Below are positions 47,792 through 56,342 of a stretch of DNA of 64,000 nucleotides, piece by piece (position 1 is the first letter of the stretch; every line of letters begins with the position of its first letter). Source of the stretch: Chitinophaga sancti (GTDB lineage Bacteria > Bacteroidota > Bacteroidia > Chitinophagales > Chitinophagaceae); NCBI RefSeq assembly GCF_034424315.1, contig NZ_CP139972.1, positions 558,001-622,000 of the forward strand, read 5' to 3'. The notes beneath the pieces were generated by a model. That model did no database searches. It worked only from the letters and a program-made list of their open reading frames with translations, and was not told the DNA's origin. The translations under genes were made by a program, and so were the position numbers.

Positions 47792-49279
47792 ATGCTTAAC
47801 AGAAGGAACTTTTTAAAGAACGTGGGCGTAACCGGGTCATTGTTAGCTTTGCCAGCGGTGATTACCAATGCAGCGCCTTTGCTGAGCGGAAACAATATTG
47901 ATCTTTCCACTATCTCGCTCAAAGGTAAGGTGCATTGCGAAGGAAAAGGGCTAGCGGGAGTGCCGGTAACGGATGGCATCAATATTACCCTCACTGATAA
48001 GAACGGTGCATATGCCCTGCAATCTAACGGTACGGCGGAATTTGTATATATCAGCGTACCTCGTGGTTATGCATTTCCGGAGGAAGGGAGTATTGCGTTC
48101 TTCTATCATTCTATACCCAAAAATAAGCCTTCCTTTACGGCAGATTTCAAGCTGGAGAAATTGAAAGCAGACGATACCAGGCACACTTTTGTAGTGTGGG
48201 CAGACCCGCAGATGAAGTCGCAGAAAGATGTAGATCAGTTGCTGAAAGAATCAGTACCGGATTTACAGGGTGTGATTAAGTCTTATCCAAAAGATGCTTT
48301 GATCCATGGGATTGGTTGTGGTGACCTGGTGTGGGATGAGTTTGAATTGTATCATGGCTATCGCAGGGCAGTGGAATTGTGTGGGATCCCTTTCTTTAAT
48401 GTGATCGGGAATCATGATATGGATAATGAGGCGCGCACAGACGATGGATCAGCAAATACATTTAAGTCTCATTTTGGACCTACTTATTATTCATATAACA
48501 GGGGAGAAGTTCACTACATTGTTCTGGATGATGTATTCTTCCTGGGAGAAGCAAAGAACTACATTGGCTATCTGACAGAGCACCAGCTGCAATGGCTGGA
48601 TCAGGATCTGGCGCAGGTAAAGCCGGGAAGCATGATTGTATTAAGTTTGCATATACCTACCTATACCGGCCAGGCACGCAGGGAAGGAAAGAAGGATGAA
48701 CCGGGTGGAGGAACAGTAGCGAACAGGAAGAAACTGTATAAAATGCTGGCGCCATACAAAGTACATATCATGAGTGGGCATACGCATTTTAATGATAACT
48801 GGGAAGAGGGAGACATCATGGAGCACAACCACGGCACCGTATGTGGTGCATGGTGGACCGGACCTATTTGCAGTGATGGTACACCGGGAGGATATGGGAT
48901 CTATGATGTGGATGGTACTGACATAAAATGGGTATACAAATCAACCGGTCTGCCTAAAGAAAAGCAGTTACGTATTTATGAAAAGGGCCGTGTACAGACC
49001 GCGCCCGATGAGATTTCGGCGAATGTATGGAACTGGGATAAGAAGTGGAAAGTGGAATGGTTGGAGGATGGCGTGAATAAGGGGGAGATGGAAAGGAGGG
49101 TGTCCTTTGACCCCTGGGCAGTGGAATTGTATTTAGGCCCGGAATTACCCAAAAAGCATAAGTTCGTGGAGCCTTCACTTACGGATCATATGTTTTTTGC
49201 AAAGCCTTCAGGAACTGCAAAGAAAATAACAGTCCGCGCGACAGACCGGTTCGGAAACGTGTACGAAGAAAGTATTTAA
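47792..49279 (+). CDS. Tat-exported calcineurin-like phosphoesterase, three-domain type
   Basis: 495 residues. A Tat-like signal is visible (NRRNFLKNVGVTGSLLALPA, 3-22). An N-terminal beta-sandwich (about 42-120) precedes the metallophosphatase core, with ADPQ (137-140), GDLVWD (177-182), GNHD (206-209), LHIP (286-289) and GHTH (329-332) metal-site motifs. A C-terminal beta domain (about 395-495) follows. It is an intact dinuclear metal hydrolase, probably acting on phosphate esters after import into the periplasm. It is the last gene of the sigma-regulated operon and closed by a strong terminator. Confidence 0.9.
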   Translation: MLNRRNFLKNVGVTGSLLALPAVITNAAPLLSGNNIDLSTISLKGKVHCEGKGLAGVPVTDGINITLTDKNGAYALQSNGTAEFVYISVPRGYAFPEEGSIAFFYHSIPKNKPSFTADFKLEKLKADDTRHTFVVWADPQMKSQKDVDQLLKESVPDLQGVIKSYPKDALIHGIGCGDLVWDEFELYHGYRRAVELCGIPFFNVIGNHDMDNEARTDDGSANTFKSHFGPTYYSYNRGEVHYIVLDDVFFLGEAKNYIGYLTEHQLQWLDQDLAQVKPGSMIVLSLHIPTYTGQARREGKKDEPGGGTVANRKKLYKMLAPYKVHIMSGHTHFNDNWEEGDIMEHNHGTVCGAWWTGPICSDGTPGGYGIYDVDGTDIKWVYKSTGLPKEKQLRIYEKGRVQTAPDEISANVWNWDKKWKVEWLEDGVNKGEMERRVSFDPWAVELYLGPELPKKHKFVEPSLTDHMFFAKPSGTAKKITVRATDRFGNVYEESI

Positions 49280-49281
49280 TA

Positions 49282-49318
49282 AAAGAACTGGCGGGCATAT
49301 ACCCGCCAGTTCTTTTTA
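49282..49318 (+). terminator. Terminator of the sigma/FecR/SusCD/phosphoesterase operon
   Basis: A perfect 14-bp stem (49282-49295 with 49302-49315, loop CATATA) followed by TTA. It is the strongest hairpin at an operon end in this part of the window. Confidence 0.9.
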
Positions 49319-49395
49319 TCCCACATATCCCACTATTCATCACTAATAAAAAATTAATTCCATCGTTTCCCCAACCTTCGTGGAAATTTCCATCC

Positions 49396-50613
49396 ATGAA
49401 GATGAAGCTACTTATCATCCTTTTAATATTCATTCTATCCTTCACCGCCCGTGCCCAACTCATTTCTTTCGGTCAGCAGGATAGTGTATATTCAAATGTA
49501 TTGAATGAAAAGCGCCCTCTCTGGATCTATTCGCCTACACCGATCGATGATACCGCTTATTTTCAGCGCGCTGAATACCCGGTGCTATATGTACTGGATG
49601 GTGATTCGCCCTTTGCCACTTTACAAACGATGATCCAGGCCCTGGCTGTCAACGAAGGCAATACTGTTTTCCCGCAGATGATCATTGTCGGCATACAAAA
49701 TACGCCCGGCAACCGAACCAGAAACATGGCAGAAAAACCAGGAGACCTCAACGCTTTCTTTGAAAAAGAACTCTTCCCGTATATAGAAAAGAAATATCCT
49801 ACAGCCCCCTACCGCATCCTGGTGGGGCATTCACTCGGCGGGCTATACACCACCAACACATTATTGCATCATAAAGAATTGTTCAACGCCTACATCGCCT
49901 CTGATCCCAGTTTCTGGTTTAACAATGCTGCCTTGTTAAAGGAAACACCCTCATTACTGGCACAGGACTTTTCTGAAAAGAACCTCTTTATTGCGATGGC
50001 ACATACCATGAACCCGGCAGTGGATACTTCCATGGTGCATAGCGATACCAGTCTTGGTGGCCGTCATACTGCTGCAATCCTGGATATGACCTACCTCTTG
50101 CGAAGGGCAGGTAATCACCTGCGCTGGGATTACAAATACTACCCGGATGATGATCACCATTCTGTTCCTTTCATCGCCATGTATGATGGGTTGCGGTTTA
50201 TATTCCCGCACCATCGTTTTCCTACCTATCTCTATTTTGATGACAGTGCTGCAGATTCTTTAAAAAATCTTGTGATCAGTCACTATAAGTTGTTGTCCAA
50301 AGAAATGGGGTACAATGTGCGGCCGCCGGAGTGGTTCCTGAACCAGATGGGCTATGTCAATCTTCAGGCAAAAAGATATGCGAAATCAGCCAACTGTTTT
50401 CAATTGAACATCGACTATTATCCCAATAGCTATAATGTATATGATAGTATGGGAGATTACTATAAGGAAGTCAATGATCTGCCAAATGCGATTTTAAGCT
50501 TCAAAAAGGCCTTATCTCTGCGTGGCAAGGCGGAGATAAGGACGAAGCTGGAAGAGACAATTCTGGCAGCAAATAAGGGGCAGGAAACGGGCATGCCAGG
50601 TTCGTCGCATTAA
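49396..50613 (+). CDS. Secreted esterase-D-like alpha/beta hydrolase with C-terminal TPR
   Basis: 405 residues with a signal peptide (KLLIILLIFILSFTARA). The esterase (PF00756-type) core spans about 25-290: YPVLYVLDGDSPF (61-73), then GHSLGG (144-149) with nucleophile Ser146, and DHHSVPF carrying the expected catalytic His. The C-terminal part (about 300-390) contains tetratricopeptide-like helices (FQLNIDYYPNSYNVYDSMGDYYKEVNDLPNAI). It follows the operon terminator and may have its own promoter. Substrates of the family include feruloyl, siderophore or acyl esters. Confidence 0.87.
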   Translation: MKMKLLIILLIFILSFTARAQLISFGQQDSVYSNVLNEKRPLWIYSPTPIDDTAYFQRAEYPVLYVLDGDSPFATLQTMIQALAVNEGNTVFPQMIIVGIQNTPGNRTRNMAEKPGDLNAFFEKELFPYIEKKYPTAPYRILVGHSLGGLYTTNTLLHHKELFNAYIASDPSFWFNNAALLKETPSLLAQDFSEKNLFIAMAHTMNPAVDTSMVHSDTSLGGRHTAAILDMTYLLRRAGNHLRWDYKYYPDDDHHSVPFIAMYDGLRFIFPHHRFPTYLYFDDSAADSLKNLVISHYKLLSKEMGYNVRPPEWFLNQMGYVNLQAKRYAKSANCFQLNIDYYPNSYNVYDSMGDYYKEVNDLPNAILSFKKALSLRGKAEIRTKLEETILAANKGQETGMPGSSH

Positions 50614-50876
50614 AGGTGCTGGATTGGGGATCAAAACCGGCAGTTTTCAGGCCTTGCCGAAGGAAATTTCCTGTAGCAGCGGAGGAGCAGCAGGAAATAA
50701 AATAAGCAGGTCATTCTCATTTGCGTTTCGTTTTTCTAAAGCTAACACAAGCGATGAATGACCTGTTTTGGTTGTCAATTGAAAGTTTTTATTGCTGGTT
50801 TTAGCAATATGTTGTCTGGTTATACATGTTGGAATTTATGATTCCGGACCGGGTAAGCCTGTAACAGTCAGTAAGG
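50614..50876. other. Intergenic region with spaced inverted repeat
   Basis: CAGGTCATTC (50707-50716) has its exact reverse complement at 50756-50765 (GAATGACCTG), 39 bp apart, between the esterase and the convergent glgX gene. Probably an atypical hairpin terminator. Nothing else recognised. Confidence 0.45.
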
Positions 50877-53069
50877 TTACATGGAACGCTTTACTTCAGG
50901 AACAGGTAAGCCTGGTACCGGTTTCAATTCTTCCTTATGAATAAACAGGGAAATCGAATGGCCAGGTACCTGCACTTTTTCCCCTGCGGTATAATTGGTT
51001 TTATCTTCCGTCTTCCACACACTCGTATCCAGGATCCGTTCCCAGTTTTTCGCATACTTCTCTGCCGGCAATGTAAATTCAATCGCATCATGGTGCGCGT
51101 TAAAGATCACATAAAATGAATCATCCACCATTTTTTCACCTACGTCATTTACACATCTCAATCCTTTTCCATTCAGATAGATCGCGATCGACTTTGCATA
51201 ATACTCTTTCCAGTGATCTTCCTGCATCTCCGCTCCATCCGGCAGGAACCAGCCAATATCCTCCACGCCTTTGATGGGAATTCCCTGGAACCAACCGGGC
51301 CTTGCAAATGTTTGGTGACTTTTGCGCAGCTGGATCAAATTTCTCGTAAATTCCTGTAATTGGGCGTCATGTTTGCTCCAGTCCAACCAGGAAATCTCGT
51401 TATCCTGGCAATAAGCATTGTTATTTCCCTGCTGACTGTTTCCCATTTCATCACCAGCTACCAGCATGGGTACTCCCTGTGAAAGAAATAAGGTGGTAAT
51501 GAAATTGCGCTTAATCTGCTCCCGTATATTAATAATGCCTTCATCATTGGTATCGCCTTCTGCGCCCCAGTTGAGCGAAAAGTTATCATTCGCACCATCC
51601 CTGTTATCCTCGCCATTTGCTTCATTATGTTTGTCATTGTAAGAAACGAGGTCATGCAGGGTAAACCCATCGTGTGCGGTGATGAAATTGATACTTGCCG
51701 TAGGTCTTCTGTAATCGGACTCATACAGATCCGGACTTCCTGTAAAACGGAGTGCGAACTCGGCCAGCATACTGTCATCTCCTTTCCAGTATCCCCTGAT
51801 GCAGTCTCGGTATTTCCCGTTCCATTCTGCCCAGCCGGGCGGGAATTTCCCTACCTGGTAGCCGCCTTCCCCAATATCCCAGGGTTCAGCGATCAACTTT
51901 ACCTGGCTGATCACCGGGTCCTGGTAGATAATTTCAAAGAAGGCACTCAGGCTATTCACCTCGTGCAGTTCTCTTGCCAGTGCAGATGCAAGGTCAAAAC
52001 GGAAACCGTCGATATGCATCTGTTCCACCCAGTAGCGCAGGCTATCCATAATCAGGCGCAGTACATTGGGTAAGCGGGCATTGAGGGTATTGCCTGTGCC
52101 GGTGTAATCCATGTAATATCGCTTATCTTCGGTAAGACGGTAATAGCTGCAATTGTCCACCCCTCTGAAACTCAGGGTGGGGCCCATGTGGTTGCCTTCG
52201 GCAGTATGATTGTATACGACGTCCAGGAAAACTTCGATCCCTGCTTTGTGAAGCGCCTTCACCATTTCCTTGAATTCGGTCACCTGCTGGCCCTGGATAC
52301 CTGCAGATGAATAGCGGGCATCAGGAGCAAAGTAGCCGATGGTATTATAACCCCAGTAATTAGTCAGGCCCTTTTCGACCAGGTGCCTGTCAGCTACAAA
52401 GTGATGCACCGGCATTAGTTCGACTGCCGTCACGCCGAGTTTCTTTAAATAATCGATTGTAACCGGATGCCCGATGGCAGCATATGTTCCCCTGATCTCT
52501 TCGGGAATATCCGGGTGCATTTTGGTGAAACCCTTTACATGCATTTCGTAGATGATCGTGTCATTGTAGGGGATCTTGGGAAATTTATCATCTTCCCAGT
52601 TGAATGCGTCATCTACTACGACGGATTTGGGAATATATGGCGCACTGTCAGATTCACTAAAGCTCAGGTCTTCTTCCGGGCTACCTATCTTATACCCAAA
52701 GAGGGAGTCGTGCCAGTTGATGGTACCAGAGATGGCTTTCGCGTATGGATCTAAGAGTAATTTATTTTCATTGAAGCGGTTGCCTTCCTGTGGGGCGTAG
52801 GGGCCGCTGACGCGGTAGCCATATAATTGGCCGGGTTTGATGCCGGATACGTGGACATGCCATACCTGATGAAAGCGCTCAGTCATTTTAATTCTCTGGG
52901 ATTCTCTTGTATCTGAGGGGCTATTAAACAGGCAGAGGTCTACACCGGTAGCATAATCGGCGTAGATGGCAAAATTAACACCGTTTTCATCAGGCGTTGC
53001 GCCTAATGGGTAAGGACTACCAGGGGTGATATGAACTGGTAGATCGAGGGTTTGAGGAGTGTTCTTCAT
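50877..53069 (-). CDS. glgX: Glycogen debranching enzyme (isoamylase type)
   Basis: 730 residues from the ATG at 53069; a slightly longer start at 53084 is possible. The CBM48-like N-terminus reads GSPYPLGATPDENGVNFAIYA. The GH13 core carries VVYNHTAEGNHMGPT, nucleophile region GFRFDLASAL, acid/base LIAEPWDIG and FITAHDGFTLHDLVSYN, followed by the GlgX-specific GANDNFSLNWGAEG. It cleaves alpha-1,6 branches of glycogen or maltodextrin. No other glycogen gene is in the window, so it is isolated from its pathway. Confidence 0.93.
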   Translation of the reverse strand: MKNTPQTLDLPVHITPGSPYPLGATPDENGVNFAIYADYATGVDLCLFNSPSDTRESQRIKMTERFHQVWHVHVSGIKPGQLYGYRVSGPYAPQEGNRFNENKLLLDPYAKAISGTINWHDSLFGYKIGSPEEDLSFSESDSAPYIPKSVVVDDAFNWEDDKFPKIPYNDTIIYEMHVKGFTKMHPDIPEEIRGTYAAIGHPVTIDYLKKLGVTAVELMPVHHFVADRHLVEKGLTNYWGYNTIGYFAPDARYSSAGIQGQQVTEFKEMVKALHKAGIEVFLDVVYNHTAEGNHMGPTLSFRGVDNCSYYRLTEDKRYYMDYTGTGNTLNARLPNVLRLIMDSLRYWVEQMHIDGFRFDLASALARELHEVNSLSAFFEIIYQDPVISQVKLIAEPWDIGEGGYQVGKFPPGWAEWNGKYRDCIRGYWKGDDSMLAEFALRFTGSPDLYESDYRRPTASINFITAHDGFTLHDLVSYNDKHNEANGEDNRDGANDNFSLNWGAEGDTNDEGIINIREQIKRNFITTLFLSQGVPMLVAGDEMGNSQQGNNNAYCQDNEISWLDWSKHDAQLQEFTRNLIQLRKSHQTFARPGWFQGIPIKGVEDIGWFLPDGAEMQEDHWKEYYAKSIAIYLNGKGLRCVNDVGEKMVDDSFYVIFNAHHDAIEFTLPAEKYAKNWERILDTSVWKTEDKTNYTAGEKVQVPGHSISLFIHKEELKPVPGLPVPEVKRSM

Positions 53070-53128
53070 TAATATTAATCGCAATTGGTTTCAGGGCTAA
53101 GGCGGTAAAATTCATGCCATTGCAATAG

Positions 53129-53485
53129 TTATTCATATAAAAGCTGGCAATTATTGCAGAAAAAAGATCTTCGTTGCGTGGCGTTCAGGTACTCCTTAAT
53201 GATCGGAATATGGCATTGGGGGCAGGTTTTGCGGGTATGGGGGAGCCTGTGTTTTTTGAGGACAAAGGCTTTTTCCCATTCCAGGAAATCAAAACTGTAT
53301 TGCCGGGTTTCCTGTATAAGTTCTTTCTTCTTTTTAAGGGGTAATTTCCCCACTTTGCTGAGGGGATGGATATGAGTACGGAATAATACTTCGTTTTTGA
53401 TGATATTGCCTGAGCCGGCAAAGATCTCCTGATCGAGAAGGGTGAGTTCTTCTTTTAGGATGACAATGGAAGGGCCTTCGGGCAT
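53129..53485 (-). pseudogene. Fpg/Nei-family DNA glycosylase with large internal deletion
   Basis: 118 residues where the family has about 240-280. The start MPEGPSIVILKEEL carries the catalytic Pro2 and Glu3. It is joined at residue 14-15 (about position 53443) directly to TLLDQEIFAGSGNIIKNEVL, the helix-two-turn-helix of the second domain. The zinc finger (CPQCHIP ... CNNC) follows intact. About 120-130 residues of the beta-sandwich catalytic domain are missing with the frame kept. A glycosylase without that domain should not excise bases, though DNA binding could remain. It lies 35 bp from ligD. Confidence 0.75.
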
Positions 53486-53519
53486 GAGTGTGAGTTGTTT
53501 TTCTGATGCTGTTACCAGG

Positions 53520-56330
53520 TTAAATGAATTGTTGAAGTTTTTTTAGGACGGATTTCATATTGATCCCTTTTCCTAAAACACCTTCTAAAAGATCACCTGA
53601 TTGTGCGATTCTTTCCGGCATATTAAAGATGTCAAAATGTTTGATGGAGAGCCCTTTTTTCACCTCTTCCCATTTGAGGGGTGCGGAAACGGTTGCCCCG
53701 GGTTTGGGCCTCAGAGAATAGGCAACTGCCATGGTTTGTATCTGCCTGTTTTGGAGGAAGTCGAGGTAGATTTTTCCTTTCCTTTTGGCGGGGGAGCGTT
53801 CGATACTTGTAATATCAGGCAGCCTTTTGTTGATGATTTGTACAATCAGTTCTGCCAGCATACGGGATTGGTCAAAAGTATATTTTGCGCCTAGTGGGAT
53901 GAGAATATGCATGCCGGTAGATCCGGATGTTTTGATATAAGCATCAGCGCCAACATCGTCCAGGAGTTTTTTGATTGCTAAAGCAGTTTGAATGACTTCG
54001 TCAAAGTCATTGGTATCCGGATCGAGGTCAATGAGACAGTAATCAGGGTTATCTGGCTTATTGATCCGGCTATGCCAGGGATTGAGTTCGATGCAGCCCA
54101 GGTTGGCCATATAGAGTAGGGTGGCTTTGTCTTTGCAGACCAGGAATTCTTTTGTTTCGCCGTCTGATTCACTGAGGTAGGGGAAGGTGTCGATCCAGTC
54201 GGCGACTTTATCTTCTACATTTTTTTGATAGAAGTGGAAGCCTTTGATGCCATCCGGGAACCGGTTAAGAGATTGTGGGCGGTTGATGAGGTAGGGGAGG
54301 ATGGTATCGGCGATGGCTGCGTAGTAGTTGAGCATGTCTCGTTTGGTGATACCTTCATCCGGCCAGTAGAGTTTATCGAGGTTGGTGAATTTCAGGAGTT
54401 TGTTGTTGATTTTTACTTCGACTTCGTTTTGGTCGTAGGGAAGGAATGGGTTAGTTAGGTTTTTTTTGTGTGATGATTTGGGTGGTTTGGGGTTTGAGGT
54501 GGAGACGGCTTTCTTTGCAGCAGGTTTGTTTGCTGGATCTTTGGTTTTGTTTGCTGCCACTTTTGTTTTCTTTGAAGGGTCTTTGGTTTTATTTGCTGTT
54601 ACTCCTGTTTTCTTTGTTGTCACCTTTTCGACTATCTCTTCCGGGTTCGCTGTTTTTTTCATCGTCTTGGTTTTTTTATCAGAAACGGGGGCCGCTACGA
54701 CTATCTCCTTTTGCTCATTTTTCGCTTTCTTATCCTCTCTTAATCCAAGAAAAATAGGTTGCCTCAAAATCCCCTCCCTGGTCTCTTCCGCAAATTTTAC
54801 CTCGCACACCAATTCCGGCTTCAGCCAGGTCGCAGGCATATTTGTTTTAGGTTGTACCTTAAACGGCGATTTATCCCTTACCAGCCCTTGAAATTTATCA
54901 TACAACTCCTTTAGTGATTTCGTATTAAATCCTCCACCAGTATGCCCAATATAATGCAGCACACCTTGCTTGTACTTTCCTAAGATCACGGCTCCAAAAT
55001 GTTTACGGCTATTCCTCGGAACAGTATATCCACAAATAATCGCTTCTGTCTGCAAATTGTTTTTAACCTTCAGCCAGCTATCAGAACGCTTTCCTACACC
55101 ATAGTTACTCTCGCTATTCTTGGCCATAATACCTTCCAGTCCTTTATGCAGCGCGGCTTTATAGAAAGCTGTACCTTGCCCGTTTTCACCGGTAATATGT
55201 TCACTGAACCGGATCAGGTCATTATCCTGGGGTAATACTTGTTTTAAAATTTCCTTCCTTTCAATCAATGGTAATTGCGTAATATCTTTGCCATCATACC
55301 ATAAAAGATCAAACACATAATATGCCAGCTGCACAGACTTTCCTGTCTTCAGATAATTCTGTAATGCCTGGAAATCAGGATTTCCTTCATTGTTCAATGC
55401 GACAATTTCTCCATCAATCACCGCCTTTGTATTCCATTCCTGCAAGGCATGGGCAATGACATCGAATTTTTCATTGAAAGAGAGTTGGTTCCTGGACAGT
55501 ATGGTCACTTTCCTTTTGTTTAAATAACTGATTGCCCTGTACCCATCCCATTTGATTTCATAGAGCCAGTCCTTCTTATCAAATGGTTTTTCGGTAAGGG
55601 TAGCCAGCATGGGTTTAATTTCTTTGGGCATGGAAGATTTCTTTCCTTTGACCAGTAGGGTAGAGAAATCATTTTCCGGGTGAGTGGAAGTCCCGGTGGC
55701 AGTATTTGCTGTACCTGCTTTTTTCTCCTCTTTGTTACTTGTCCACACCTTATCAGGATCCTTTTCCACCTGCGCAAGTGTCCTCCCTGAAATCACCGAC
55801 TTTTCTTTCTTCGTCACATCCGCCGTACTAGCATACTTATCCTTAATTTTAAACAGCAGCCATGCATTCTCTCCTCTGCCATGCGTTTTCACCAATGCAA
55901 ATTCCCCTTTCAGCTTTTCACCCTGTAAAATGAAATGTAGCTTTCCACTATCAATGGCATGCAGCAATTCCTTTTCCCAGTCCTTTTTACTACTTCCATT
56001 CAATTGCGGAACATAAGTACCCTGGTCCCATACGATCACAGTACCCGCCCCGTAATTGCCGGCCGGTATAATGCCTTCAAAATTCCTGTAATCATAAGGA
56101 TGATCCTCCACCATCATCGCCAGTCTTTTTACAGTCGGATCCATGGATGGTCCTTTTGGCACAGCCCAGCTTTTAAGTACACCATTCATTTCCAGTCTGA
56201 AATCATAATGCAGATGAGAAGCATCGTGCTTCTGTATTACAAAATGTAAGTCCCGGGTATCACTCTTACCACCTGTTGGCTCAGGTGTTTTCGAAAAAGT
56301 TCTCTTTTGCCTGTACTTAGCTAAGGTCAT
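53520..56330 (-). CDS. ligD: ATP-dependent DNA ligase D (phosphoesterase-ligase-polymerase)
   Basis: 936 residues with all three LigD modules. The 3'-phosphoesterase occupies about 25-165 (LHFVIQKHDASHLHYDFRLE). The ligase occupies about 235-530 (nucleotidyl Lys260 in YEIKWDGYR). The polymerase/primase domain occupies about 640-930 (FTNLDKLYWPDEG, CLIDLDPD metal site, SGSTGMHILIPLG). A Lys/Thr/Ala linker of about 90 residues with KTKDP-type repeats (about 540-625) separates ligase and polymerase. It repairs double-strand breaks by bacterial end joining with Ku, which is not in this window. Confidence 0.95.
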   Translation of the reverse strand: MTLAKYRQKRTFSKTPEPTGGKSDTRDLHFVIQKHDASHLHYDFRLEMNGVLKSWAVPKGPSMDPTVKRLAMMVEDHPYDYRNFEGIIPAGNYGAGTVIVWDQGTYVPQLNGSSKKDWEKELLHAIDSGKLHFILQGEKLKGEFALVKTHGRGENAWLLFKIKDKYASTADVTKKEKSVISGRTLAQVEKDPDKVWTSNKEEKKAGTANTATGTSTHPENDFSTLLVKGKKSSMPKEIKPMLATLTEKPFDKKDWLYEIKWDGYRAISYLNKRKVTILSRNQLSFNEKFDVIAHALQEWNTKAVIDGEIVALNNEGNPDFQALQNYLKTGKSVQLAYYVFDLLWYDGKDITQLPLIERKEILKQVLPQDNDLIRFSEHITGENGQGTAFYKAALHKGLEGIMAKNSESNYGVGKRSDSWLKVKNNLQTEAIICGYTVPRNSRKHFGAVILGKYKQGVLHYIGHTGGGFNTKSLKELYDKFQGLVRDKSPFKVQPKTNMPATWLKPELVCEVKFAEETREGILRQPIFLGLREDKKAKNEQKEIVVAAPVSDKKTKTMKKTANPEEIVEKVTTKKTGVTANKTKDPSKKTKVAANKTKDPANKPAAKKAVSTSNPKPPKSSHKKNLTNPFLPYDQNEVEVKINNKLLKFTNLDKLYWPDEGITKRDMLNYYAAIADTILPYLINRPQSLNRFPDGIKGFHFYQKNVEDKVADWIDTFPYLSESDGETKEFLVCKDKATLLYMANLGCIELNPWHSRINKPDNPDYCLIDLDPDTNDFDEVIQTALAIKKLLDDVGADAYIKTSGSTGMHILIPLGAKYTFDQSRMLAELIVQIINKRLPDITSIERSPAKRKGKIYLDFLQNRQIQTMAVAYSLRPKPGATVSAPLKWEEVKKGLSIKHFDIFNMPERIAQSGDLLEGVLGKGINMKSVLKKLQQFI

Positions 56331-56342
56331 AGCGTTTAAATT

